Origin: Bacteroidales bacterium
GTDB lineage: Bacteria; Bacteroidota; Bacteroidia; Bacteroidales; F082
NCBI GenBank assembly: GCA_017616735.1
Contig: JAFZXP010000018.1
Location: forward strand, 1-51,515
Direction of reading: 5' to 3'
DNA: 51,515 nt
In this document: in pieces, positions 7,648 through 15,823 of the stretch
Layout of the letters: every line of letters starts with the position of its first letter
Position numbering within the stretch: the first letter of the stretch is position 1
The notes under the pieces: generated by a model
The model's input: only the letters and a program-made list of their open reading frames with translations
Told to the model about the DNA's origin: nothing
The model's database searches: none
Position numbers and translations under genes: made by a program

Positions 7648-7677
7648 CAAAATTAGAAATAATTTGGCATAAATCAA
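7648..7677 (-). promoter_or_regulatory. Promoter of the candidate small RNA
   Basis: Minus strand TTG (7675-7677), 19 bp, TAATTTTG (7648-7655): a good match to the Bacteroidota -33/-7 promoter. Confidence 0.7.
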
Positions 7678-7745
7678 AATTTTTTGAAAAAAGTAATTAT
7701 TTATCTTGGCTTCGCCCCCAGGTCGCTCTGCGGTGCGGGCGGGCT

Positions 7746-7936
7746 GGCCCGAATCGCGGGGCAGCGGTGGCCCAAAAGCCGGACTAAGCGGCTGATACTC
7801 AATGCGGGGCGCCTAGTCGTTTGCTTCTGGAAGAAGCACTCCCCGCCATGAGGATCACCGTCTTAGGACGGCTGCAGGGGCGGCCGATAATTCGGGCCTT
7901 GATCTTTTGGTTCCTTTTCCATCAAGGGAAAAGAAC
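7746..7936 (-). repeat. Structured repeat element, right copy
   Basis: Reverse-complement counterpart of 1877-2070, clearly homologous along its whole length by eye (roughly four positions in five). The core 7746-7898 is bounded by the same GGCCCGAA / TTCGGGCC 8-bp terminal inverted repeats. The flanking hairpin (GTTCCTTTTCC...GGAAAAGAAC, 7910-7936) is also kept. Several stems differ in sequence but remain paired between copies, for example CCGTC/GACGG here against CAGCC/GGCTG in the left copy. Confidence 0.8.
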
Positions 7937-7962
7937 TATAAAGCCGCCCCCTCTCGGGGCGT

Positions 7963-7989
7963 AAAAAAAAAGGACGCTGTTAAGCGTCC
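7963..7989 (-). terminator. Terminator of the DUF4421-like gene
   Basis: Minus strand GGACGC-ttaaca-GCGTCC followed by nine T, 25 bp after the stop of the gene at 8015-9052. A second GC hairpin (CGCCCC/GGGGCG) lies at about 7944-7961. Confidence 0.85.
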
Positions 7990-8014
7990 AATAAACCAAT
8001 TGAATGACGAACCA

Positions 8015-9052
8015 TCACAATCGAATTCCGATAAAGGCAAATATCTGCCATTGACTATTGGTCGTTATCAATTTATTGTTACTGAAATTCGTCCAATTAA
8101 GCTGAGTCGTCGCGCCGGCAAACCATCTAGGGTTGAAATTATACACAAGGGCTCCACGGCATGCTATGAACAATTCAGGAAAATCAGAACTCGCCACGTA
8201 GTCATCCTCCATATAATTATTAACCACAGTTCTGCTATTAATCACAATATATGGAAGAGCCGACAAGTGTATGAGCATTTTTTTGAACAGCACAAAATTG
8301 TATGCGTATCCGACACCCAAGCCATACGTCACGTTTTGAAATTTAAAGAGTTGGTCGCCCGACAGAGTGTCGCCGATATTAATGGCATTCACATGAAATT
8401 CACCTCCGACAAGCAAACTGCCGGCGCTCTTTTTCTGAATAAACATCTGTGTGTACGCCGCCGGATATGAAAATTTCTTATTGTTTATGGCATAGTAAAA
8501 ATTGAAATTAAATACGGTTTGTGACACCTTTCCTTCCGGAACATCCAATTCTAAAGGCAAAGGAATATAAATTGTATCATTGTCATAGATAAGAGGAAAT
8601 TCCGACATGCCGGGAACGTCAAAAGTATACTTGCCGCTCAGGCTTAGGATACCGCTCAAGCTAAGCTCGAAACCGAATTTCTTGCCATACATATTCAGTT
8701 TTACGTCGAAATCCTGATCTTTTATGCCCTTAAGCTTTTTAAAACTGATACCTCCACCAATGGCAACACCTTTATAACCCACCTGAATGTTGAGTTTCGG
8801 CTTCAATCCGGTACTAAGTGTTGATTCAAATTTTGTGTCTTGATAATCGCCTGTGGTGTAAAATTTCTGTATCAGAGTCATAGTCCTCAACTTAAACGTC
8901 CACTTGGTGCCGACAGGACGTCCGATATATGTCGAATCGTAAGTTATTTTGTCGTAATTTCTGAACAGGAAGAATCCTTTTTTCTCTGACTCCTGCGCCA
9001 TCAGGGCGAAGCAACTTAAAATCGTTATTAAAGTTAGAAACAGTTTCTTCAT
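8015..9052 (-). CDS. Exported beta-barrel-like protein, DUF4421 type
   Basis: 345 residues with a signal peptide (residues 1-19, ending FALMAQ). A DSTYIGRP...WTFKLR segment follows, which I associate with the DUF4421 family of Bacteroidota. The remainder alternates polar and hydrophobic residues in short strands and ends in an aromatic/hydrophobic strand (IFAFIGIRL), as in outer-membrane barrels. Function unknown. It has its own -7 box (9090-9097) and a strong terminator, so it is a single-gene unit, divergent from the barrel protein at 9177. Confidence 0.65.
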   Translation of the reverse strand: MKKLFLTLITILSCFALMAQESEKKGFFLFRNYDKITYDSTYIGRPVGTKWTFKLRTMTLIQKFYTTGDYQDTKFESTLSTGLKPKLNIQVGYKGVAIGGGISFKKLKGIKDQDFDVKLNMYGKKFGFELSLSGILSLSGKYTFDVPGMSEFPLIYDNDTIYIPLPLELDVPEGKVSQTVFNFNFYYAINNKKFSYPAAYTQMFIQKKSAGSLLVGGEFHVNAINIGDTLSGDQLFKFQNVTYGLGVGYAYNFVLFKKMLIHLSALPYIVINSRTVVNNYMEDDYVASSDFPELFIACRGALVYNFNPRWFAGATTQLNWTNFSNNKLITTNSQWQIFAFIGIRL

Positions 9053-9089
9053 AAATAAAGTACTTTTTTACACAAAATGAATTCGAATG

Positions 9090-9097
9090 CAAAAATA
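9090..9097 (-). promoter_or_regulatory. -7 box of the DUF4421-like gene
   Basis: Minus-strand TATTTTTG, 38 bp upstream of the ATG at 9052, in an A/T-rich divergent intergenic region. Confidence 0.6.
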
Positions 9098-9130
9098 TGA
9101 ATTTTTTTTCAATTTTTAAAAACAAAATTG

Positions 9131-9138
9131 TAACTTTG
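9131..9138 (+). promoter_or_regulatory. -7 box of the barrel protein gene at 9177
   Basis: TAACTTTG, 39 bp upstream of the ATG. Divergent from the box at 9090-9097. Confidence 0.65.
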
Positions 9139-9176
9139 CACCAACTAAATATTTTGTATATCCAAACACAACAACT

Positions 9177-9845
9177 ATGGCAAAAAAATTACTTTTCACA
9201 GCATTTATTATGCTTTTGTTGGGAGTTTCAACAGTAAACGCACAAGAACCCACCAAGCTTAATGTTCCGAAACACGCTGTCTCAGTACAGCTTCCATTTT
9301 CATTGACAAAGGCTGGTATCGGTGCGAGGTTTTCTTACAACTACACCAACAATCTGCGCTTCACCATCGATGGCAACTATTATTTTTATTCATCAAATAG
9401 AGCCCAAAAGAGAACTGTCGACAGAAACGACCTTACGAAGACAGGCACAATTGCCTGGGGAAGACGTGCCGACCTTAGCTTCAACGCCAATTTCATATTC
9501 GGCAGAGAAAATTTCCATATTTATCTGATAGCTGGTTTTTATGTGACGGTGGGTTATTCAAACGCGAAAAAAATAGTAGGTGCAGTGTATGACCTTGTCA
9601 CGTTGGGAGAAATTCAGAATACAGAAGACGACGGTGTTGATGACTATGTTTACCTTGACGACGGCTACAAATATTTTTACACCGACCGACTCGATAGGAT
9701 GTTCAGACTCGGTGGAGGTTTAAATCTCGGTTTCGGCGCTGAGTATCAGATTAATAAGCGCAACAGAGTTTTCCTTGAACAGCATGCCGCTCTCGGCTCT
9801 ATGGTCGGATTATTCATCAAGCTTGGCTACTCCTGGTGCTTCTAA
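9177..9845 (+). CDS. Outer-membrane beta-barrel protein, unknown role
   Basis: 222 residues. Signal peptide 1-22 (LLLGVSTVNAQ). The mature part is rich in alternating strands, with FSLTKAGIGARFSYNYTNNLRF at the start and FIKLGYSWCF as a C-terminal strand ending in Phe, the usual signature of an eight-strand porin-like barrel. No enzyme motif is visible. Its stop codon overlaps that of recX on the other strand (9842-9845), so there is no space for a terminator between the convergent genes. Confidence 0.7.
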   Translation: MAKKLLFTAFIMLLLGVSTVNAQEPTKLNVPKHAVSVQLPFSLTKAGIGARFSYNYTNNLRFTIDGNYYFYSSNRAQKRTVDRNDLTKTGTIAWGRRADLSFNANFIFGRENFHIYLIAGFYVTVGYSNAKKIVGAVYDLVTLGEIQNTEDDGVDDYVYLDDGYKYFYTDRLDRMFRLGGGLNLGFGAEYQINKRNRVFLEQHAALGSMVGLFIKLGYSWCF

Positions 9846-10294
9846 AAACTACGGATAACATCCCAAACCAAAGTTGGCTCATACCCTTTTTGCATGGCGT
9901 ATTGAGCCAATTTTGCTTTACGTTTATATGGGTCTGATTCGTTGATTTTCTTGGCATTCAAAACTTTTATCAACTCTTCACGATAAATTTCAGGGTCGAT
10001 TTCCGATAAGGCATTGGAGATGATTTCATCGCTGACGCCTTTCATTTTCAACGCCATTTTTATCTTATTCACTCCCCATTTTTTCAAGTGAATCTTGCTT
10101 CTCACAAAAGTGGAAGCATAACGTTCATCGTCGATATAGCCTTCATCCACAATAAGTTGCATGATTGTTTTCTTGTCGGAATCGGGTATGTCGAAAGTGG
10201 CGAGCTTCATTCTCACCTCCAGCGTGCACCGGTCTTGATAGGCGCAGTAGCGCAACACCTTTTTTAATACTATATCGCGATTGAGTTCCATCAT
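9842..10294 (-). CDS. recX: RecX family regulatory protein
   Basis: 150 residues from MMELNRD. The start at 10292-10294 shares one base with the ygiQ stop (TAATG). Longer upstream starts would run inside ygiQ and are rejected. The helical repeat pattern with ALRYCAYQDRC-like N-terminus, then DEGYIDDERYASTFVRSKI and later KWGVNKIKMALKMKGV, is typical of RecX, which modulates RecA filaments. RecA is not in the window. Last gene of the M20-nucleosidase-ygiQ-recX operon. Confidence 0.88.
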   Translation of the reverse strand: MMELNRDIVLKKVLRYCAYQDRCTLEVRMKLATFDIPDSDKKTIMQLIVDEGYIDDERYASTFVRSKIHLKKWGVNKIKMALKMKGVSDEIISNALSEIDPEIYREELIKVLNAKKINESDPYKRKAKLAQYAMQKGYEPTLVWDVIRSF

Positions 10295-12105
10295 TAATTT
10301 CCGTATAGTCGGTTTATCCAGTCGGCTTTGCCCATTTTGCGAAGCGTTTGCTTCACCCACTGGCGGTTTTCGGGTTTGTACCAGAAGAAAAAGCGTTGCT
10401 GGGCAAGTTTGTCTTCTTTGTTTTTCGCCACAAACACAGGTTGCAAAGTGTACGGGTCGTAGCCCGAATAATATATTTCGGTTGCCAAAGTCATAGGCGT
10501 GGGCGTAAAATCCTGCACCTGCTCCAAATGATAGCCCAACTCCTTGGTTTTCACCGCAAGTTCGGCCATATCCATCAAGGTGCATGCCGGATGACTCGAT
10601 ATAAAATAAGGTATCAGCTGCTGGTTGAGATGATATTTCTCGTTGACCTGATCGAAGCGTTTTTTCAGCTTCTGGAACAGCGAGAACGGCGGTTTGCGCA
10701 TAAGTTTCAGCACGTTGTCGCCAACCTGTTCAGGCGCCACCTTCAGTCGGCCGCTAACGTGACGACGCATCAGCTGCTCGAAATACTCATCGTAACCGAG
10801 ACGGCCGTCAGGGTCGTCGTTGGTTAAAAACAAGTCGTAACGAATGCCCGAGCCTATGGTCACCTTTTTTATATTAGGGTTCTTGTCGACCTCCTTGTAA
10901 AGCTCGATAAGTGGATGATGATCGGTGTTTAAGTTTTTACAAATACTGGGCTGGATGCAGGTGGGGCGGGTGCATTTTTCGCACAGCGACTCATCTTTGC
11001 CACGCATTCGGTACATATTTGCCGACGGACCTCCCAAATCACTGATATAGCCTTTAAAATCAGGCATTTGGGTAACTTGCTCAACTTCTTTCAGAATGGA
11101 CTCTTTGCTCCTCGATGCCACAAATTTTCCCTGATGCGCCGAAATTGTGCAGAAGGCGCAGCCGCCGAAGCAACCGCGATGAATGTTCACCGAGTGGCGA
11201 ATCATCTCGTAAGCCGGAATCGGGCCGCGTTTGGCATATTTTGGATGCGGCATTCGGGTGTACGGCAGGTCGAAGGCGGCGTCGATTTGCTCGGTTGTGT
11301 AAGTCGGATACGGCGGATTGATGTAAAGCGTATAAGCGCCTACATCTTGCAACAATCTTGCGGCATGTTTTTTATTCGACTCCTCCTCCACATGCTTGAA
11401 ATTCGATGCGTAGAGTTTCTTGTCTTTCAAGCAAACCTCATGCGAAACGAGTTTTATGTCCTGCCATTCCGATTCGATGAATTGCGATTTCTTGTTCAGG
11501 AAAAACGTTTGCGGAATACTGGTGATCTCATCGATTTTTTTGCCTGCTTCAAGAGCTTTTGCAATCTCGACATTGGCAATTTCTCCCATGCCATAGACCC
11601 CCATATCAGCCTGAGAATCAACAAGAATCGATGGTTTTAGAGTGTCAGACCAGTAATCGTAATGCGTCACACGGCGCAACGACGCCTCTATGCCACCCAA
11701 GACGACTGGCACATCGGGATATAGCTGTTTCAAGATTTTTGAGTAGACCGTAGTGGCGTAATCCGGACGGAATCCTGCTTCGCCGCCAGGAGTGTAAGCG
11801 TCGTTGGAACGCAAGCGTTTGTTGGCGGTGTAATGATTAACCATCGAGTCCATGCTACCCGACGATACACCGAAAAACAGCCTCGGTTTACCAAACTTGC
11901 GGAAGTCGCGCAAGTCGTCGCGCCAGTTGGGCTGCGGGATGATGCCCACTTTATAGCCTTCGCGCTCCAAAGTGCGCCCTATGACTGCCATTCCGAACGA
12001 AGGATGATCGACGTATGCGTCGCCGGTGACAAGCACAATGTCGAGCTCGTCCCATCCGCGCAGGTCGGATTCCTTCTTCGTTATCGGGAGCCACTTGAGG
12101 TCCAT
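10294..12105 (-). CDS. ygiQ: YgiQ family radical SAM protein
   Basis: 603 residues. An N-terminal cobalamin-binding-like region (about 20-140) comes first. The radical SAM cluster motif CxxxCxxC follows as HRGCFGGCAFC (Cys 312, 316, 319). A second Cys-rich segment around CEKCTRPTCIQPSIC may hold another metal centre. Length and motif order match the UPF0313/YgiQ family, whose reaction is still undefined. It lies three bases after the nucleosidase gene and is coupled to recX. Confidence 0.92.
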   Translation of the reverse strand: MDLKWLPITKKESDLRGWDELDIVLVTGDAYVDHPSFGMAVIGRTLEREGYKVGIIPQPNWRDDLRDFRKFGKPRLFFGVSSGSMDSMVNHYTANKRLRSNDAYTPGGEAGFRPDYATTVYSKILKQLYPDVPVVLGGIEASLRRVTHYDYWSDTLKPSILVDSQADMGVYGMGEIANVEIAKALEAGKKIDEITSIPQTFFLNKKSQFIESEWQDIKLVSHEVCLKDKKLYASNFKHVEEESNKKHAARLLQDVGAYTLYINPPYPTYTTEQIDAAFDLPYTRMPHPKYAKRGPIPAYEMIRHSVNIHRGCFGGCAFCTISAHQGKFVASRSKESILKEVEQVTQMPDFKGYISDLGGPSANMYRMRGKDESLCEKCTRPTCIQPSICKNLNTDHHPLIELYKEVDKNPNIKKVTIGSGIRYDLFLTNDDPDGRLGYDEYFEQLMRRHVSGRLKVAPEQVGDNVLKLMRKPPFSLFQKLKKRFDQVNEKYHLNQQLIPYFISSHPACTLMDMAELAVKTKELGYHLEQVQDFTPTPMTLATEIYYSGYDPYTLQPVFVAKNKEDKLAQQRFFFWYKPENRQWVKQTLRKMGKADWINRLYGN

Positions 12106-12108
12106 GTT

Positions 12109-12681
12109 TTATTTAATGGAGTCAACAAAAAACTTTGACAACCCCTCTCTTGCATCCTGCAGCTTGGCATACCATTCCTGGCTTGAATTCTGTCCGACCA
12201 CGTCGGTGACGTATTTCACCGAAATGAATGGGATTTTCATCTCACGGCATACATCAGCCACTGCGTATGATTCCATATCGATGACATCGCCTTCGATATC
12301 GGCGCCTTCAGTGATGAAGCTGTCGCCAGTGTTGCAGGTGCCTATCAATTTAGCATGTTCCATCAAGTGCCACGATGGGATGGCATGCTTGATCACATCT
12401 ACATCGAACTCCATCTCCGAAATCACACCGTTAAGGTATACCTTACGTAAATCCCTGTCAACGAAGCGGTTACAGACGATGATATCGCCGACTTTATGAT
12501 TCAAAGTACCGGCAGATCCGATGTTGATAACCATGTCGGGATGATATTCGCAAATGGCATGCATTGTGCGCATCGCAGCATTCACCTTGCCCATACCGGT
12601 TTCCACATAAATCACTTCCGCGTTAGGGATGTTAACCTCAATTTTTTCCTCAGGAATAGCGTAAACTATTAAAATCTTCAT
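12109..12681 (-). CDS. 5'-methylthioadenosine/S-adenosylhomocysteine nucleosidase-like protein
   Basis: Nucleoside phosphorylase superfamily. It would cleave adenine from MTA or SAH, recycling by-products of SAM use. Seen: VETGMGKVNAA, INIGSAGTL and VIDMESYAVA (the Glu/Asp active region). Start chosen at MKILIVYAI (12681) rather than the ATG 18 bp upstream, because the family begins with this strand. About 190 residues, somewhat shorter than the usual 230. It lies 14 bp after the amidohydrolase gene and 3 bp before ygiQ, a radical SAM enzyme that would produce SAM by-products. Confidence 0.85.
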   Translation of the reverse strand: MKILIVYAIPEEKIEVNIPNAEVIYVETGMGKVNAAMRTMHAICEYHPDMVINIGSAGTLNHKVGDIIVCNRFVDRDLRKVYLNGVISEMEFDVDVIKHAIPSWHLMEHAKLIGTCNTGDSFITEGADIEGDVIDMESYAVADVCREMKIPFISVKYVTDVVGQNSSQEWYAKLQDAREGLSKFFVDSIK

Positions 12682-12695
12682 AATTAAAAGTAATT

Positions 12696-13919
12696 TCATA
12701 GCAAATTTATTGTTAAAAATGTCATTGTTTCCATTCCGATTTTCATCGAATTCTCGTCGATATCAAAAGTTGACGTATGTTGTTTAGCCACAATGCCTTT
12801 CGCAGGATTTGAGGTGCCAAGGCGATAGAAACACGCAGGCACTTTTTGCGAATACCAGGCAAAATCTTCGGCAGTCATCAGCTGCGGGAGTTCTTTCACC
12901 TTGTCTTCCCCTAAAATCTCTTTTGCGAAAGCAGCGCATTTTTCGGTCAGCTTCACATCGTTTTTCAATGAAGGATAACCTTGTTCGATGTAGACTTCCG
13001 CTTCACATCCGTATTCTTTTGCGATATCGTTAGCCACTTTCGATATATTGTTTTTCAATGCTTTACGTTTCGTTTCATCGAAAGTGCGCATCGTGCCTTT
13101 CAGATTCACTTCGGAAGGAATGACGTTGTAGGTGCCGTCGGCCCGGAAACCGCCAAATGCCAGTAGAGACGTTTCCTGAAACGTCTCTTTACATCCGGAA
13201 TCTGAGACGTTTCGGGAAACGTCTCTACATGGTTCCGGATACATTTCCGATAATTTCGCGACAATTATCGCCGCTGCCAGAACTGCATTATCCCTTTCTG
13301 CAGGTTTTGCCGCGTGACCTCCCCTGCCCTTCACGGTGATGTTGACCTCGTCGGACGAAGCCATGTAAGCTCCGGCATGGAATCCCACCTCGCCGCAAGG
13401 CAAATCAGGATAAACGTGCTGCCCGATAATCAAATCGACATCACCCAGAACGCCTTCTTTTATCATCAATGAGGCACCACCCGGCAGTTTTTCCTCACCA
13501 GGTTGAAAAATCAGCTTTATCGTGCCAGAGAATTTGTCACGCAAGTCGTTGAGAATGAAGGCAGTGCCAAGCAGCATCGCAGTGTGCGCGTCATGACCGC
13601 AGGCATGCATCACGCCGCCGTTTACCGAGCGATAAGGAAGGTCGGTTTGCTCCTTAATCGGGAGGGCATCCATGTCCGCCCTAAGGGCGATTCTCAAGTT
13701 ACCAGTTAGCAGTTGACAGTTACCAGTTATTGTTGCCACCACTCCTGTTCCGGCAATCTCCGATTGAAAATCAATATTTTTTGAAGCAAGACAGCGTTTG
13801 ATGAGTTCGGCGGTTTCCTTCTCGCAAAAACTCAGTTCGGGGTGCTGATGAAGCTGACGGCGGATGGCCACCACCTCATCGAAATACTCGTCACTCTTGG
13901 CTTTTATCAATTGCTTCAT
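12696..13919 (-). CDS. M20D family amidohydrolase/peptidase with two repeat-derived insertions
   Basis: 407 residues from MKQLIKAKSDEY (13919), preceded by a good -7 box; the upstream extension of 33 codons is low-complexity and rejected. Removes an acyl group from N-acyl amino acids or similar compounds. Metal-site motifs are visible: MHACGHDAHTAMLLG, FQPGEE and GQHVYPDLPCGEVG, plus a C-terminal MTAEDFAWYSQ. Two stretches are foreign to the family. TGNCQLLTGNL is encoded by AACTNNN heptads (13695-13729). The segment with SRNVSDSGCKETFQETS is encoded by a double palindrome (13163-13230). Both keep the frame. Whether the enzyme is still active is unknown, but all metal motifs are intact. Confidence 0.88.
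   Translation of the reverse strand: MKQLIKAKSDEYFDEVVAIRRQLHQHPELSFCEKETAELIKRCLASKNIDFQSEIAGTGVVATITGNCQLLTGNLRIALRADMDALPIKEQTDLPYRSVNGGVMHACGHDAHTAMLLGTAFILNDLRDKFSGTIKLIFQPGEEKLPGGASLMIKEGVLGDVDLIIGQHVYPDLPCGEVGFHAGAYMASSDEVNITVKGRGGHAAKPAERDNAVLAAAIIVAKLSEMYPEPCRDVSRNVSDSGCKETFQETSLLAFGGFRADGTYNVIPSEVNLKGTMRTFDETKRKALKNNISKVANDIAKEYGCEAEVYIEQGYPSLKNDVKLTEKCAAFAKEILGEDKVKELPQLMTAEDFAWYSQKVPACFYRLGTSNPAKGIVAKQHTSTFDIDENSMKIGMETMTFLTINLL
13163..13230. repeat. Double palindromic repeat inside the amidohydrolase gene
   Basis: Two 22-bp palindromes, GAGACGTTTC-ct-GAAACGTCTC (13166-13187) and GAGACGTTTC-gg-GAAACGTCTC (13204-13225). They are separated by 16 bases including CCGGAA, and TTCCGGA follows the second copy. 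The second copy matches 7005-7030 exactly over 26 bp. Confidence 0.88.
13695..13729. repeat. AACTNNN heptanucleotide repeat inside the amidohydrolase gene
   Basis: On the minus strand the order is AACTGGT, AACTGTC, AACTGCT, AACTGGT, AACTTG. Exact 7-base register. Addition or loss of one unit would shift the reading frame. Confidence 0.8.
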
Positions 13920-13937
13920 TATTAATTTTATTTTTTG

Positions 13938-13945
13938 CAAAAATA
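13938..13945 (-). promoter_or_regulatory. -7 box of the amidohydrolase operon
   Basis: Minus-strand TATTTTTG, 19 bp upstream of the ATG at 13919, giving a short leader. Divergent from the box at 13959. Confidence 0.65.
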
Positions 13946-13958
13946 AGAAAAATTTTAG

Positions 13959-13966
13959 TAACTTTG
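13959..13966 (+). promoter_or_regulatory. -7 box of the carboxyltransferase gene
   Basis: TAACTTTG, 51 bp upstream of the ATG at 14017. Confidence 0.7.
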
Positions 13967-14016
13967 CGCTCCATTTAAAAGAGTCGAAAAAAATTAAAAT
14001 ATAAAAGAAAACGAAC

Positions 14017-15783
14017 ATGAAAAAGGAAGTTAAATTTAGTCTCGTTTACCGCGACATGTGGCAGAGTTCGGGCAAATACGTGCCTCGCAAAGACCAATTG
14101 GAAAAGATTGCGCCTCTGATCATCGACATGGGATGTTTCGACCGTGTTGAGACTAACGGCGGCGCAGCCGAACAGGTCAACCTGCTCTACGGCGAGAATC
14201 CGAATCCGTCGGTGCGCGCTTTCACAGCGGCATTGCACAAGGGCGGCATCGAGTGCCATATGCTCGACCGTGCTCTTAACGCATTGAGAATGAACCCCGT
14301 ACCAGCCGACGTGCGTCAGTTAATGTACAAGGTAAAGAAAGCTCAGGGAGTTGACATTACACGTATTTTCTGCGGCTTGAACGATGTGCGCAACATCATC
14401 CCGTCAATTCAGTGGGCTAACGAAGCCGGCATGATTTCGCAAGCTGCAATGAGTATCACCTATTCTCAGGTACACACTGCCGAGTATTACATGCACATGG
14501 CCGATGAACTCATCGCCGCCGGCGCCAAGGAAATCGCCTTGAAAGACATGGCAGGCGTTGGCCGTCCAGTCTCTTTGGGCAAAATCGTCAACCATATCAA
14601 GACTCAGCACCCTGAAATCAAAGTACAGTACCACGGTCACACAACTCCAGGCCTTTCGATGGCTTCGATGCTCGAAGTCTGCAAGGCCGGCTGCGACTAT
14701 GTGGACGTGGCAATGGAACCGCTTTCATGGGGCACAGTGCACCCTGATGTCATCAGCGTACAGGCAATGTTGAAAGACGCAGGATTCCTTGTCAAAGACA
14801 TCGACATGAAGACATACATGGCTGCCCGCAGCATGACTCAGAGCTTCATCGACGACTTCCTCGGTTACTGGATTGACCCGCGCAACCGTTACATCAACTC
14901 ATTGCTCGTCGGTTGCGGTCTGCCTGGCGGCATGATGGGATCATTGATGGCCGACCTCAAGCCGGTGCACGCAGCCATCAACATGAACCGCAAGAATCAG
15001 GGATTGCCGGAGCTTTCTGAAGACGAGATGTTGGTTGAGCTCTTCCAAGAGGTGCAAGATATCTGGCCTAAACTCGGCAATCCGCCACTGGTAACTCCGT
15101 TCAGCCAATACACCAAGAACATCGCCTTGATGAACCTCTTCGCTCTGAGCAAAGGCGAACCTCGTTATGAGACCAGCATCGACCCTGCCGCATGGGATAT
15201 GATTCTCGGCAAAGCCGGAAAACTTCCGGGCACACTGGCACCTGAAATCGTGGAATTGGCCAAGAAGAAAGGTTTCGAGTTCTTCACAGGCAACCCGCAG
15301 GACAACTACCCTGACGCACTGCCGCATTTCATCGAGATGATGGAAAAAGAAGGTTGGGATCGCGGTCAGGACAACGAAGAGCTGTTCGAGTTTGCAATGC
15401 ACGAGAAACAATATCGTGAATACAAATCAGGCGAGGCCAAGCGCCGTTTCAACCAGGAACTCGAGGCTAAGATGCAGGCCAAAGCCGAAAAGAGCGGCAT
15501 GACCGTCAACCTCGATGACCTCAGAAAGATGCGTCACCCCAACGCCGAAGCCGTCACATCACCTGTGAGCGGCCGCATCATCTGGGAACTTGACGCATAC
15601 GAGAAGTCGATTGCGCCTGCGACAGGCACCAAATACAACGAAGGCGACACCTTCTGCTATGTGCAGACACCTTACGCGCCTGAGGAAATCAAGACCAACT
15701 GGAGCGGCAAACTTGTGGAGGTGATAGCTGAGCAAGGTAAGGTAGTGAAGAAAGGTGATATCTTGGCATTCATTGAGAAATAA
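14017..15783 (+). CDS. Oxaloacetate decarboxylase/pyruvate carboxylase-type carboxyltransferase, biotin lysine not found
   Basis: 588 residues. The N-terminal TIM-barrel carboxyltransferase domain (about 8-300) shows YRDMWQSS, ALKDMAGVGRP with the conserved lysine, and YHGHTTPG with the two metal-ligand histidines. A conserved C-terminal half and a biotinyl-like barrel (about 510-588) follow. The usual EAMKM attachment turn is replaced by QTPYAPEEIK, so no canonical biotin lysine is present. Related Bacteroidota proteins share this tail, so this is probably a family trait, with biotin carried by a separate protein. No beta or gamma decarboxylase subunits are nearby. Likely role in oxaloacetate/pyruvate or methylmalonyl-type carboxyl transfer; the substrate is uncertain. 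Confidence 0.8.
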   Translation: MKKEVKFSLVYRDMWQSSGKYVPRKDQLEKIAPLIIDMGCFDRVETNGGAAEQVNLLYGENPNPSVRAFTAALHKGGIECHMLDRALNALRMNPVPADVRQLMYKVKKAQGVDITRIFCGLNDVRNIIPSIQWANEAGMISQAAMSITYSQVHTAEYYMHMADELIAAGAKEIALKDMAGVGRPVSLGKIVNHIKTQHPEIKVQYHGHTTPGLSMASMLEVCKAGCDYVDVAMEPLSWGTVHPDVISVQAMLKDAGFLVKDIDMKTYMAARSMTQSFIDDFLGYWIDPRNRYINSLLVGCGLPGGMMGSLMADLKPVHAAINMNRKNQGLPELSEDEMLVELFQEVQDIWPKLGNPPLVTPFSQYTKNIALMNLFALSKGEPRYETSIDPAAWDMILGKAGKLPGTLAPEIVELAKKKGFEFFTGNPQDNYPDALPHFIEMMEKEGWDRGQDNEELFEFAMHEKQYREYKSGEAKRRFNQELEAKMQAKAEKSGMTVNLDDLRKMRHPNAEAVTSPVSGRIIWELDAYEKSIAPATGTKYNEGDTFCYVQTPYAPEEIKTNWSGKLVEVIAEQGKVVKKGDILAFIEK

Positions 15784-15787
15784 ATTG

Positions 15788-15795
15788 TATATTTG
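15788..15795 (+). promoter_or_regulatory. -7 box of the Omp28-like T9SS protein gene
   Basis: TATATTTG starting five bases after the previous stop codon and 29 bp before the ATG at 15824. It fixes the start downstream of the 15755 frame opening. Confidence 0.7.
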
Positions 15796-15823
15796 CAAAT
15801 TCAACATTAATCATATTATGCTT

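Noticed and set aside
1877-7936. Insertion sequence or composite transposon ends
   Set aside because: No transposase or target-site duplication was seen; the repeats are called only as structured elements.
7907-8470. 187-codon frame over the right repeat and DUF4421-like gene
   Set aside because: Starts in the repeat element and runs antisense to a gene with a signal peptide and barrel pattern.
10295-10585. N-terminal extension of recX
   Set aside because: Would be encoded within ygiQ in another frame; RecX homology begins at MELNRD, and a TAATG coupling supports the start at 10294.
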